DNA of 64,000 bases from Klebsiella sp. WP3-W18-ESBL-02 (GTDB lineage Bacteria; Pseudomonadota; Gammaproteobacteria; Enterobacterales; Enterobacteriaceae): positions 310,001-374,000 of the forward strand of contig NZ_AP021972.1 of assembly GCF_014168815.1 (NCBI RefSeq), in the 5' to 3' direction. Positions 10,201 through 17,973 of the stretch are shown here, piece by piece. The notes beneath the pieces were generated by a model. It saw nothing but the letters and a program-made list of their open reading frames with translations. It was not told the DNA's origin and ran no database searches. Made by a program: the position numbers and the translations under genes. Each line of letters begins with the position of its first letter. Position 1 is the stretch's first letter.

Positions 10201-10562
10201 ACTGGCGTCAGCGTACGGAAAACTGGTCGTGGGAGCTGGGCGGTTCCGTCTCCTGGTCGCATTCGCGTACCCGTACTGAACCGCGTTATCCGCTGATGAA
10301 TCTGATACCTTCGCAGTGGCAGGAAGATGCCAGCGATGACGTCAACCACGGCGACAGCAGCCAGGGCTATGGTTATACCGCGCGGGCGATTATCGAACGT
10401 CGCGTGACGTCCAACTGGTTTATCGGTGCCGGCGTGGATATTCAGCAGGCGAAAGACTACACCCCAAGCCATGCGTTGCTGTACGTCCGTTACTCTGCTG
10501 CAGGCTGGCAGGGTGACCTCGATATGCCGCCCCAGCCGCTTGTGCCTTACGCCGACTGGTAA
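7266..10562 (+). CDS. bcsC: Cellulose synthase outer-membrane export protein BcsC
   Basis: A 1098-residue protein with a signal peptide (MRKFTLSLLTLSLGLSLVQP, ending AFA), a long series of TPR repeats through the periplasmic part (about residues 25-700), and a C-terminal outer-membrane beta-barrel (about 750-1098, with HDYWGSKGTGGYSDL at its start). It carries cellulose across the outer membrane. It is about 60 residues shorter than E. coli BcsC as I remember it (1157), most simply explained by fewer TPR units. The ATG at 7266 is preferred over the in-frame ATG at 7254 because it gives a clean signal peptide. A strong hairpin follows the gene and closes the operon. Confidence 0.95.
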   Translation: MRKFTLSLLTLSLGLSLVQPAFADTSAEEQLLNQVRLGEASKRDDLVQQSLYRLELINPNNPKVLAARLRYMLRQGDTAGAQQQLKKLGQVAPDSAEYNASRAEIGLNTDAGRQALQQARLLATTGHVPEALAEYEKAFNGPPPDGDYAVEYWTAVVKLPARHNEALKHLQTLNQKNPGNVGLQMTLANTLLGDNQRDAAFAVLEQMAKSAGGRGPAGDIWFKAIKAQPVSPSSVQALQRYLLIFTSGESADSARALLAEQQKQLADPVFLAKAKEAEAEANKPQTWQLYWPLIRKGDAALKANNLAQAEGFYQQARKLDATDSYAVLGLGDVAMARKDSASAERYYQQALRLDRGNSSAVRGLANIYRAQSPEKATAFINGLSASQRRSIDDIERSLTNDRLSQQAEALENSGQWAQAAALQRQRLALSPDDVWITYRLSRDLVSAGQRGEADRLMLNLARKKPTDADQVYANGLYLSGNGQDQAALTHLAALPSSQWTDNIRELDQRLRSDQMLAQANRLRDGGQEAQAIALLKQQPESARIHSTLADWAQQRGDRATALAEYNAVLAKDPHDEDAHLGLAEVYAADGNRLAARQQLAEVPAEGQRSLNTQRRIALVNAQLGDTATAQKMLTAIVPQAKAQPPSMESAMVLRDAARYQAQDGNPQQALETYKDAMVATGITPTRPQDNDTFTRLTRNDEKDDWLKRGVRSDAADLYRQQDLNVTLEHDYWGSKGTGGYSDLKAHTTMLQVDAPLADGRMFFRSDLVNMDAGSFSTDKNGYHKEQWGTCDLARCNGSANQSDSGASVAVGWKNDTWNADIGTTPIGFNVVDIVGSLSYSNDLGPFGYTLNAHRRPVSSSLLAFGGQKDNSSGDHPGTTWGGVRANGGGVSLSYDKGEANGVWASLSGDQLTGKNVADNWRVRWMTGYYYKVINENNRRVTVGLNNMIWHYQKDLSGYTLGQGGYYSPQEYVSFAVPINWRQRTENWSWELGGSVSWSHSRTRTEPRYPLMNLIPSQWQEDASDDVNHGDSSQGYGYTARAIIERRVTSNWFIGAGVDIQQAKDYTPSHALLYVRYSAAGWQGDLDMPPQPLVPYADW

Positions 10563-10592
10563 TTCGTCTACCCGGATTAGGTATTCGTCTTA

Positions 10593-10619
10593 TATAACCC
10601 GGCATCACGCCGGGTTATA
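10593..10619 (+). terminator. Terminator hairpin after bcsC
   Basis: Perfect 11-bp inverted repeat: TATAACCCGGC at 10593-10603 pairs with GCCGGGTTATA at 10609-10619 around a 5-base loop, 31 bases after the bcsC stop. The following bases are AT-rich rather than a pure T run. It probably ends the bcsRQABZC transcript. Confidence 0.75.
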
Positions 10620-10708
10620 ATTATTGCGCCGGAGTCCATTTTGACTTTGGCGCCAGCCTCGTTATTCTCAATGCCTGAGCAATACGTTCGTACCTGTGGA
10701 GAGCTCTT

Positions 10709-12718
10709 TTGCGCGTCAGCCGTTCACTTACTATAAAACAAATGGCCATGGTAGCTGTGGTTACCATGTTGTTTTTATTTATTTTTTGCTTCATTTTACT
10801 GTTCCACTTTGTGCAGCAGGATCGCTATAACACGGCCACGCAGTTAGAGAGTATCGCGCGCTCCGTACGCCAGCCCCTGTCGGCTGCCATTCTTAAGGCT
10901 GATATTCCCGAAGCCGAAGCCATTCTTGGCCGTATTCAGCCGTCGGGTATTGTCAGCCGGGCGGATGTCGTCCTGCCCAACCAGTTTCAGGCGCTGCGCA
11001 TGAGCTTTATTCCGGAGCGTCCCGTGCCGGTGAACATCACGCGAATTTTCGAGCTGCCGGTGCAGATTTCGCTGCCGCTCTATTCGCTGGAACGCCCGGC
11101 AAATCCGCAGCCCTTGGCGTATCTGGTGCTTCAGGCTGACTCCTGGCGCATGTATAAGTTTGTGATGAGCGCCCTGGCAACGATAGTGACTGCTTACTTC
11201 CTTTTAGTACTGATCCTCACCGTTGCGCTGACCTGGTGCATCAACAGGCTGATCGTCAGGCCGCTGCGCAGCATTGCCTATGAAATTCACGATTTGCCGG
11301 GGGCCGATCGTATCGGGCACCAGCTCGCGCTGCCGCGCCTGCACCATGACGATGAGATAGGTACGCTGGTACGCAGCTATAACCGCAACCAGCAGGCGCT
11401 GTTGCGCCAGTATGACGAGCTGAGCAGTCAGTCAACGCGATTCCCGGTTTCGGATCTGCCGAATAAAGCCTTCTTGCTGGGGCTGCTGGAGCAGAGTCTG
11501 GCACGCAAATCGCCGGTTGCGCTGCTGGCCATCGCCTGCGAAACGTTGCAGGACACCGCTGGCGTGTTGAAAGAGGCGCAGCGCGAGATGCTGCTGCTGA
11601 CGCTGGCTGAGAAAATTAAGCAGGTGATCACCCCACGTATGGTGTTGGCACAGGTCAGCGGCTACGATTTTGCGATTCTGGCCTACGGCATCAAAGAACC
11701 GTGGCATGCAATTACGTTAAGTCAGCAAGTGCTCACTACCATAAATGAACGGTTGCCGCTGCAGGGCATTCAGCTACGCCCGAGCGCCAGCATTGGTATT
11801 GCCATGTACAACGACGGCCTGACGGCGGAGCAACTTTATCGCCGCTCGCTTTCCGCCGCCTTTACCGCGCGGCGCAAGGGGAAGAATCAGATTGAATTCT
11901 TCGACCCGGAACAGATGGCCAATGCGCAGAAACGGCTCACCGAAGAGAGCGATATTCTGACGGCGCTCGATAACCAGCGGTTTTCTCTCTGGCTTCAGCC
12001 GCAGGTTGAAACGGCCACCGGTAAAGTCTGTAGCGCCGAGGTGCTGCTGCGCCAGCGCCAGCCGGACGGCAGCTGGGCGCTGCCGAACGATTTGATTGAT
12101 AGCATTGAATCCTGCGGGCTGATGGTTACCGTTGGTCACTGGGTGCTGGAAGAAGCCTGTCGTCAGCTGGCGGTATGGCAATCGCGCGGGATTATGCTGC
12201 CGCTGTCGGTGAATATTTCTGCTTTGCAGCTGCTGCATCACGATATGGTGTCCGACATGCTGGCGCTGCTTAACCGCTACCGCATCGCGCCGGGCACTCT
12301 GGTACTGGAAGTGACCGAGAGCCGCCGCATTGACGATCCGAAAGCAGCGGTCGCTATTCTGCGTCCGTTACGCAATGCCGGAGTACGCATTGCGTTGGAT
12401 GATTTCGGCATGGGTTATGCCGGGCTGCGTCAGCTCCAGCATATGAAGTCGGTTCCGGTCGATATCCTGAAAATTGATAAAATCTTTATTGATACGCTGC
12501 CGGAGGACGCCAGCATGGTCGCGGCCATCATCCAGCTTGGGCGCAGCCTTAACCTGAGAATGGTTGCTGAAGGCGTTGAAAACGAAGAACAATATGCCTG
12601 GCTGCGTGCCGCAGATGTCGATGTCCTACAGGGATTCTTATTTGCCCGCGCGGTGCCGATGGAGGTGTTTGAGCAGGATTATCTGGGCCAGGAGAAATCA
12701 CTGCTGCCGAGCGACTGA
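10709..12718 (+). CDS. pdeK: HmsP/PdeK-type c-di-GMP phosphodiesterase (membrane, degenerate GGDEF plus EAL)
   Basis: A 669-residue inner-membrane protein closely matching E. coli YhjK (PdeK), called HmsP in other genera. It has a TM helix at about 15-33, a periplasmic region, a second helix at about 150-175, HAMP-like linker, a degenerate GGDEF domain (SGYDF replaces the signature) and an EAL domain. EAL motifs: AEVLLR near 443, ESRRI, DDFGMGYA, KIDKIF and AEGVENEEQ. It should degrade c-di-GMP and so limit BcsA activity. The start is a TTG at 10709 with GGAG eight bases upstream, giving the family N-terminus MRVSRSLTIKQMAM; the first ATG would remove 11 residues. Its neighbour bcsC is in the same direction but separated by a terminator. 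Confidence 0.93.
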   Translation: MRVSRSLTIKQMAMVAVVTMLFLFIFCFILLFHFVQQDRYNTATQLESIARSVRQPLSAAILKADIPEAEAILGRIQPSGIVSRADVVLPNQFQALRMSFIPERPVPVNITRIFELPVQISLPLYSLERPANPQPLAYLVLQADSWRMYKFVMSALATIVTAYFLLVLILTVALTWCINRLIVRPLRSIAYEIHDLPGADRIGHQLALPRLHHDDEIGTLVRSYNRNQQALLRQYDELSSQSTRFPVSDLPNKAFLLGLLEQSLARKSPVALLAIACETLQDTAGVLKEAQREMLLLTLAEKIKQVITPRMVLAQVSGYDFAILAYGIKEPWHAITLSQQVLTTINERLPLQGIQLRPSASIGIAMYNDGLTAEQLYRRSLSAAFTARRKGKNQIEFFDPEQMANAQKRLTEESDILTALDNQRFSLWLQPQVETATGKVCSAEVLLRQRQPDGSWALPNDLIDSIESCGLMVTVGHWVLEEACRQLAVWQSRGIMLPLSVNISALQLLHHDMVSDMLALLNRYRIAPGTLVLEVTESRRIDDPKAAVAILRPLRNAGVRIALDDFGMGYAGLRQLQHMKSVPVDILKIDKIFIDTLPEDASMVAAIIQLGRSLNLRMVAEGVENEEQYAWLRAADVDVLQGFLFARAVPMEVFEQDYLGQEKSLLPSD

Positions 12719-12869
12719 AGATTGTGATTGTGCGTGTCAGCTCAAAGATTTAACAATTAAGTATCAAATAAACGTACAAATATTTCGATTATGTTTCTTG
12801 GATGTTATTTTGTGCGCACAGGCGAAAATAAACCCTACTTTTCCTGTGTCTATAGCTTAAGGACATCCT

Positions 12870-14156
12870 ATGAAAACCTCTTTCTTCAAAAGCCTCTATT
12901 TCCAGGTGCTGACCGCGATAGTGATCGGTGTGCTGCTCGGTCACTACTACCCGGAAATTGGCGCGCAAATGAAACCGCTCGGCGATGCCTTCGTCAAACT
13001 GATTAAAATGATTATCGCGCCGGTTATCTTTTGTACCGTGGTGACCGGGATCGCTGGCATGGAAAGCATGAAGGCGGTGGGCCGTACCGGTGCGGTGGCG
13101 CTGCTGTATTTTGAAGTGGTCAGTACTATTGCCCTGATTATTGGCCTGGTGATTGTTAACGTGATTCAGCCCGGCGCAGGCATGAATGTTGATCCGTCGA
13201 CGTTGGATGCAAAAGCGGTGGCAATGTACGCGGAACAGGCGAAAGATCAGGGAATTATCGCTTTCCTGATGGACGTTATCCCGTCAAGCGTCATCGGCGC
13301 GTTTGCCAGCGGTAACATCCTGCAGGTGCTGCTGTTCGCGGTGATGTTTGGTTTTGCGCTGCACCGTCTGGGCAATAAAGGTCAGCTGATTTTCAACGTG
13401 ATTGAAAGCTTCTCACAGGTGATCTTCGGCATTATCAACATGATTATGCGCCTTGCGCCGATTGGTGCCTTCGGCGCCATGGCCTTCACCATCGGGAAGT
13501 ACGGGGTGGGTACGCTGGTGCAACTGGGGCAGCTGATTATCTGTTTCTACATCACCTGTATCCTGTTTGTGGTCGTGGTACTGGGCTCTATTGCCCGGGC
13601 GACGGGCTTCAGCATTTTCAAATTTATCCGCTACATCAAAGAAGAGCTGCTGATTGTGCTGGGGACCTCGTCTTCGGAATCGGCGCTGCCGCGTATGCTT
13701 GATAAAATGGAGAAGCTGGGCTGCCGCAAGTCGGTGGTGGGGCTGGTTATTCCAACCGGCTATTCGTTTAACCTCGATGGCACTTCGATTTATCTGACGA
13801 TGGCGGCGGTGTTTATCGCCCAGGCGACCAACAGCCACATGGATATCTTCCACCAGGTGACGCTGCTGGTGGTGCTGCTGTTGTCTTCAAAAGGCGCGGC
13901 GGGTGTTACCGGCAGCGGCTTTATCGTGCTGGCGGCCACCATTTCGGCGGTAGGGCATTTGCCGGTGGCGGGTCTGGCGCTGATTCTGGGGATTGACCGC
14001 TTTATGTCTGAAGCGCGTGCGCTGACCAACCTGATTGGTAACGGCGTGGCGACCATCGTCGTTGCCAAGCGCGTGAAGCAGCTTGATGCGAAACAGATGG
14101 ACGACGTGCTCAATAACCGTCCGACCGCGAACAAATCGCACGAATTATCCTCTTAA
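12870..14156 (+). CDS. dctA: Aerobic C4-dicarboxylate transporter DctA
   Basis: A 428-residue inner-membrane symporter of the DAACS (glutamate/dicarboxylate:cation) family, the same length as E. coli DctA. It imports succinate, fumarate, malate and aspartate aerobically. Family features: the serine-rich re-entrant loop with SSSESALPRM near residue 270, PTGYSFNLDGTS near 295-307, and a last helical hairpin with KGAAGVTGSGF near 340. The ribosome-binding site AAGGA lies 7 bases before the ATG. In E. coli dctA depends on DcuSR and CRP; I see no convincing CRP site in the 151-base upstream gap, which does contain AT-rich promoter-like sequence. Confidence 0.97.
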   Translation: MKTSFFKSLYFQVLTAIVIGVLLGHYYPEIGAQMKPLGDAFVKLIKMIIAPVIFCTVVTGIAGMESMKAVGRTGAVALLYFEVVSTIALIIGLVIVNVIQPGAGMNVDPSTLDAKAVAMYAEQAKDQGIIAFLMDVIPSSVIGAFASGNILQVLLFAVMFGFALHRLGNKGQLIFNVIESFSQVIFGIINMIMRLAPIGAFGAMAFTIGKYGVGTLVQLGQLIICFYITCILFVVVVLGSIARATGFSIFKFIRYIKEELLIVLGTSSSESALPRMLDKMEKLGCRKSVVGLVIPTGYSFNLDGTSIYLTMAAVFIAQATNSHMDIFHQVTLLVVLLLSSKGAAGVTGSGFIVLAATISAVGHLPVAGLALILGIDRFMSEARALTNLIGNGVATIVVAKRVKQLDAKQMDDVLNNRPTANKSHELSS

Positions 14157-14170
14157 TCCCTCCTGTTACG

Positions 14171-14196
14171 CCCGTACTCCCTTGCTGGAGTGCGGG
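14171..14196 (+). terminator. Hairpin after dctA
   Basis: CCCGTACTCC (14171-14180) pairs with GGAGTGCGGG (14187-14196) with one mismatch around a 6-base loop, 14 bases after the dctA stop. No T run follows, so it is a weak or Rho-assisted terminator at best. Confidence 0.5.
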
Positions 14197-14328
14197 CTCC
14201 TGCGCATAATTAGGCGGCGTCATTGATTGGCCGTGATAGCCTGGGGCTGTCGCGCATTTTATTTTTATCAGCCATGTGACGTTTTCGCGATCGTGTGGTC
14301 TAACTGACGTATTTACTTCATTATTTTA

Positions 14329-14351
14329 GGCAATCGCCGCGTGCGGTTGCC
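14329..14351 (+). terminator. Hairpin in the yhjJ leader
   Basis: GGCAATCGC (14329-14337) pairs with GCGGTTGCC (14343-14351), with one wobble pair and a 5-base loop, followed by TTTG. It lies 32 bases upstream of the yhjJ start, so it could be a leader attenuator rather than a terminator of dctA. No leader peptide was recognised. Confidence 0.35.
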
Positions 14352-14383
14352 TTTGTAACCAGGAACGTTCATCAGGGGTTCAC

Positions 14384-15874
14384 ATGCAGGGCACAAAAAT
14401 TCGACTTTTAGCCGGTGGTTTGCTGATGATGGCAGCAGCCAGCTATGTGCAGGCAGAAACGCTCCAGCCGGACCCGGCCTGGCAACAAGGTACGCTGCCT
14501 AACGGCTTCCAGTGGCAGGTTCTGGCCACGCCGCAGCGCCCGAGTGACCGTGTCGAAATCCGGCTCTCGGTTGATATTGGCTCGCTTAATGAAAGCGCGC
14601 AGCAAATTGGCTACAGCCACCTTATTCCTCGTATCGCGCTGACGCAAAGCGGCGGTTTGCCAACCATGCAGGCGCGTTCTCTGTGGCAGCAGAGCATTGA
14701 CCCAAAGCGCCCGCTGCCGCCGGCGATTGTTTCGTATGATTACACCCGTTTTAACCTGAGCTTGCCTAACAGCCGCAGCGACCTGCAAAAAGAGGCGCTG
14801 AACTGGCTGTCCAGTTCGCTGGGTAAGCTCGAGATCGACCAGAAAACCGTCAGCTACGCGCTGGGCGTGCAGGATATGGTGGCAACCTGGCCGCAGGATA
14901 CCAAAGAAGGCTGGTGGCGCTATCGCCTGAAAGGCTCCACCATGCTGGGGCACGATCCGGCTGAGCCGCTGAAAATGCCGGTGGATGCCAAACAGGTCGC
15001 GGAGTTTTACCAGAAATGGTACACCCCGGACGCGATGACGCTGATCGTGGTGGGTAACGTCGACAGCCGTGCAACCATCGAGCAAATCAGCAAAGCCTTC
15101 GGCGGGCTGAAGGGCAAACGCGAAACGCCGGCGGCCGTGCCGACGCTGTCACCGCTGCGCCCGGAAGCGGTCAGCATTATGACCAATGCCGTGCGCCAGG
15201 ACCGTCTCTCGATTATGTGGGATGCGCCGTGGCAACCGATTCGTGAGTCGGCAGCGCTGCTGCGCTACTGGCGCGCAGACCTGGCCCGCGAGGCGCTGTT
15301 CTGGCACGTTCAGCAGAAGCTGAGCCGCACTAACATGAAGGATATCGGCCTCGGCTTTGACTGCCGCGTGCTGTACCTGCGTGCGCAGTGCGGTATTAAT
15401 CTCGATTCTCCGGGTGAAAAACTGGAAGGCAATCTGGGGCTGGTGGCGCGCGAGCTGGCTGAGGTCCGTGAGAACGGCCTGCCGGAAGATGAGTTTGATG
15501 CGCTGGTGGCGCAGAAAAAGCTGGAGCTGCAAAAGCTGTTTACGACCTACGCGCGTATGGATACCGACGTGCTGATTAGCCAGCGTATGCGTTCGCTGCA
15601 AAATCAGGTGGTGGATATCGCGCCGGAGCAGTACCAGAAGCTGCGTCAGAGCTTCCTTGACTCGCTGACGCTGGAGATGCTGAATCAGGATCTTCGCCAG
15701 CAGCTGTCGCAGGATATGGCGCTGATTTTACAGCAGCCGACGGGTGAGCCCGAGTTCAATATGAAGGATCTACAGAGCACCTGGAACAAGATCATGCTGG
15801 CCACCAAACCGGAAGGCGGGGCGGTGACGGAGGATAGCCACCTGGATGTGACGGATATTCCGCCGGCGCAGTGA
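14384..15874 (+). CDS. yhjJ: M16-family peptidase-like periplasmic protein YhjJ (catalytically degenerate)
   Basis: A 496-residue protein (E. coli YhjJ about 498) with a signal peptide (residues 1-24, ending VQA) and two M16 insulinase-like halves. The N-terminal half begins LPNGFQWQVLATPQRPSDRVEIRLSVDIGSL in family style (residues 38-68). The place where active M16 enzymes have the zinc-binding HxxEH reads GYSHLIPRIA (residues 76-85), so metal-binding and catalytic residues are missing. The protein is therefore probably a non-proteolytic relative, as annotated in E. coli where its role is unknown. It stands alone, with a repeat element and a bidirectional terminator downstream. Confidence 0.9.
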   Translation: MQGTKIRLLAGGLLMMAAASYVQAETLQPDPAWQQGTLPNGFQWQVLATPQRPSDRVEIRLSVDIGSLNESAQQIGYSHLIPRIALTQSGGLPTMQARSLWQQSIDPKRPLPPAIVSYDYTRFNLSLPNSRSDLQKEALNWLSSSLGKLEIDQKTVSYALGVQDMVATWPQDTKEGWWRYRLKGSTMLGHDPAEPLKMPVDAKQVAEFYQKWYTPDAMTLIVVGNVDSRATIEQISKAFGGLKGKRETPAAVPTLSPLRPEAVSIMTNAVRQDRLSIMWDAPWQPIRESAALLRYWRADLAREALFWHVQQKLSRTNMKDIGLGFDCRVLYLRAQCGINLDSPGEKLEGNLGLVARELAEVRENGLPEDEFDALVAQKKLELQKLFTTYARMDTDVLISQRMRSLQNQVVDIAPEQYQKLRQSFLDSLTLEMLNQDLRQQLSQDMALILQQPTGEPEFNMKDLQSTWNKIMLATKPEGGAVTEDSHLDVTDIPPAQ

Positions 15875-15885
15875 GCACGCGGTAT

Positions 15886-15925
15886 CCCCTCACCCTAACC
15901 CTCTCCCCAAAGGGGAGAGGGAACC
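15886..15925. repeat. Palindromic intergenic repeat (CCCTCACCCTAACCCTCTCC type)
   Basis: Intergenic element with the widely scattered proteobacterial pattern CCCTCACCCTAACCCTCTCC, ending in a perfect hairpin: CCCTCTCCCC (15899-15908) against GGGGAGAGGG (15912-15921) with a 3-base loop. It directly follows yhjJ. Confidence 0.65.
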
Positions 15926-15960
15926 GAGCGTGCAAATTCCTGGCACTCCCTCCAGACGAA

Positions 15961-15993
15961 AAAAAACCTCTCCCAACCGGAAGAGGTTTTTTT
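15961..15993. terminator. Bidirectional terminator between yhjJ and kdgK
   Basis: AACCTC and GAGGTT form the stem core, flanked by a run of A on the left and seven T on the right, the classic layout of a terminator serving two convergent genes. It lies 12 bases from the kdgK stop. Confidence 0.85.
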
Positions 15994-16005
15994 ATACCCG
16001 AAACC

Positions 16006-16935
16006 TTAAGCAGGCATCGCGTCGCGTGGAATAATCGCTCCGCGGTGCTGGATCACGGTACTCGCCGTCAGGTGACCGCGTTTTGCCGCCGCAGCGGCAT
16101 CGCCGCCGGTCAGACGCACGGACAGGTAGCCCGCACTGAAGGAGTCGCCAGCGGCGGTGGTGTCGACGACTTTCTCTTTCGGCAGCTTAACTGCCGGGAC
16201 ATCGACCAGCGCTTCGCCCTTGATGGCGACCAGGCATGAATCTGCACCGCGTTTCACGACGACTTCACTCACCCCAGCGGCGTGCGTGCGGGCAATCACT
16301 TCTTCAACCGGCTTCTCGCCCCACAGCGCGTCTTCGTCGTCGAGGGTCAGGAAAGCGATATCGGTGCATTGCAGCATCTGCTGGTAAACCTGCTGGGTCT
16401 CTTCTTTGCTAGCCCACAGACGCGGACGGTAGTTGTTGTCGAAGATAACCTTACCGCCGTTGGCGCGGCACTGTTTCAACAGCGCCAGCAGCTTGTCACG
16501 GCTGGACGGGCTGAGGATCGCCAGGCTGATGCCGCTCAGATACAGGTAGTCAAAGTTCGCCAGCTGCTCGCAGATAGCGGCAGACTGCTCGCTCTCCAGC
16601 CAGAATTTGGCGGCCGCTTCGTTACGCCAGTAGTAGAAGGTGCGCTCGCCGGTGTCATCGGTCTCGATGTAGTACAGGCCCGGCATACGGTCATTCATGC
16701 GTTGAATCAGGTCAGTTTTAACGTTTTCTGCCTGCCAGGCGTCCATCATCTGCTGGCTGAAAGTGTCGGTACCCAGCGCGGTGACGTAGCTGACGCTGAG
16801 TTCTGCAGGGGAGACCTGACGCGCAATATAGACGGACGTATTTAAGGTGTCGCCGCCAAAGCCGCGGTTAACTTGTGCGCCCTTCTCGGACAGTTCAATC
16901 ATGCATTCGCCAATCACGGCAATTTTTTTAGACAT
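16006..16935 (-). CDS. kdgK: 2-dehydro-3-deoxygluconokinase (KDG kinase)
   Basis: A 309-residue PfkB-family sugar kinase matching E. coli KdgK. It phosphorylates 2-keto-3-deoxygluconate to KDPG with ATP, feeding hexuronate and pectin breakdown into the Entner-Doudoroff route. Family signatures: GGDTLNTSVYIAR near residue 28 and the C-terminal DTTAAGDSFSAGYL near 245-258, whose GD aspartate is the catalytic base. The start at 16935 gives MSKKIAVIGECMIELS and has AGG nine bases upstream; two start codons further up are too close to that site. A candidate KdgR operator lies at 17000-17018. Confidence 0.96.
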   Translation of the reverse strand: MSKKIAVIGECMIELSEKGAQVNRGFGGDTLNTSVYIARQVSPAELSVSYVTALGTDTFSQQMMDAWQAENVKTDLIQRMNDRMPGLYYIETDDTGERTFYYWRNEAAAKFWLESEQSAAICEQLANFDYLYLSGISLAILSPSSRDKLLALLKQCRANGGKVIFDNNYRPRLWASKEETQQVYQQMLQCTDIAFLTLDDEDALWGEKPVEEVIARTHAAGVSEVVVKRGADSCLVAIKGEALVDVPAVKLPKEKVVDTTAAGDSFSAGYLSVRLTGGDAAAAAKRGHLTASTVIQHRGAIIPRDAMPA

Positions 16936-16999
16936 AGTCATCAACCTGATTCGGTAAATTTTTCGTAGTGTGCGCTGTGGCTAATCGGTGGTCAACTAT

Positions 17000-17018
17000 A
17001 TTAAAACAACGTTCCATT
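17000..17018 (-). promoter_or_regulatory. Candidate KdgR operator upstream of kdgK
   Basis: Read on the kdgK strand the site is AATGGAACGTTGTTTTAAT, which matches 13 of the 16 defined positions of the palindromic KdgR pattern AATGAAAC-N3-GTTTCATT. It lies 65 bases upstream of the kdgK start. KdgR represses kdgK in enterobacteria, so the placement makes sense; the match was judged by eye. Confidence 0.6.
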
Positions 17019-17091
17019 ATTTTTTTTGAGCTAGCGCGTATTACGACGTATTTGTCATCGTCTACGAAAAATAAAATGGCGACATTGAACA

Positions 17092-17118
17092 TAAAGTTCT
17101 CAATCGGCACGCCGATAA
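17092..17118 (+). promoter_or_regulatory. Sigma-28 (FliA) flagellar promoter of pdeH
   Basis: TAAAGTTC at 17092-17099, an 11-base spacer and GCCGATAA at 17111-17118. The enteric FliA consensus is TAAAGTTT-N11-GCCGATAA, so 15 of 16 positions and the exact spacing match. It is 44 bases upstream of the pdeH ATG, and E. coli yhjH is known to be controlled by the flagellar cascade. Confidence 0.9.
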
Positions 17119-17162
17119 CCTAAACACCAGACCCTCTGACCCTCTATTCACAGGAAGCTTAA

Positions 17163-17936
17163 ATGACGTTAAAGCAGGTGAGCCAGCGGGCGAGAGTTCC
17201 TGATGCGGAGCGAGAAAGCCTCGAGCAGCTGCGTTATTGGCAAGAGTGTGAGCGCGTCTATACCTACCAGCCTATCTACACCACCCAAGGCCGCCTGATG
17301 GCGATCGAAGTGCTAACGATAGTGACCCATCCCTCTCAACCGCAAAAGCGTATTGCCCCGGATCGTTACTTTGCCGCCGTCTCTATCGGCCAGCGGATCC
17401 ACGTCATCAAAGAACAGGTGGCGATGCTGGCAAAAAAGAAACACTTTTTTGTGCAGAACAAGGTGCTGGCGTCGGTTAACGTCGACGCGCCGACGCTGTT
17501 GGAAATGCGCCAGGACAGGATCCTGAGAACGATGATTGAAACGCTGCCGTGGCTGCGTTTTGAGCTGGTTGAACATATGCCGCTGCCGCAGGACTCAACG
17601 GTTGCGTCGCTGTGCGAATTCGGCCCGCTGTGGCTGGATGACTTTGGTACCGGGATGGCGAACTTCTCGGCGCTCAATGAGGTGCGCTACGACTATATCA
17701 AGGTGGCGCGCGATCTGTTCATCATGCTGCGCAAAACCCCGGAAGGTCGCAAGTTGTTTATCCTGCTGCTGGAGCTGATGAACCGCTACTGCGAAGGCGT
17801 TATCGTTGAAGGCGTTGAAACACTGGAGGAGTGGCGAGAAGTTCAGCAATCGCCGGCGCATGCGGCACAGGGCTATTTTCTGTCCCGGCCGGTGCCGATG
17901 TCGACGCTGGACACGCTGATGATTGATTTAGGATGA
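17163..17936 (+). CDS. pdeH: c-di-GMP phosphodiesterase PdeH (YhjH), EAL domain only
   Basis: A 257-residue stand-alone EAL protein matching E. coli PdeH/YhjH (255). It hydrolyses c-di-GMP to pGpG, which keeps the flagellar brake YcgR inactive and lowers cellulose and curli output. Catalytic motifs: AIEVL near residue 43 (the EAL position), NVDAPTL, ELVEH, LDDFGTGMANF near 159 and VEGVETLEEW near 218. There are no membrane segments. A near-perfect sigma-28 promoter precedes it, tying expression to the flagellar class 3 programme. It is divergent from kdgK and convergent with yhjE. Confidence 0.96.
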   Translation: MTLKQVSQRARVPDAERESLEQLRYWQECERVYTYQPIYTTQGRLMAIEVLTIVTHPSQPQKRIAPDRYFAAVSIGQRIHVIKEQVAMLAKKKHFFVQNKVLASVNVDAPTLLEMRQDRILRTMIETLPWLRFELVEHMPLPQDSTVASLCEFGPLWLDDFGTGMANFSALNEVRYDYIKVARDLFIMLRKTPEGRKLFILLLELMNRYCEGVIVEGVETLEEWREVQQSPAHAAQGYFLSRPVPMSTLDTLMIDLG

Positions 17937-17964
17937 CGCTGGCCCACGCCGTCGTAGGCCAGCG
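17937..17964. terminator. Hairpin between pdeH and yhjE
   Basis: Perfect 8-bp stem CGCTGGCC (17937-17944) with GGCCAGCG (17957-17964), immediately after the pdeH stop and before the convergent yhjE stop. There is no T run on either side. Confidence 0.55.
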
Positions 17965-17973
17965 AAGAGGTGC

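Noticed and set aside
12719..12869. Possible CRP site before dctA (TGTGATTGTGCGTGTCA)
   Set aside because: Left half matches but the right half does not follow TCACA; not convincing by eye.
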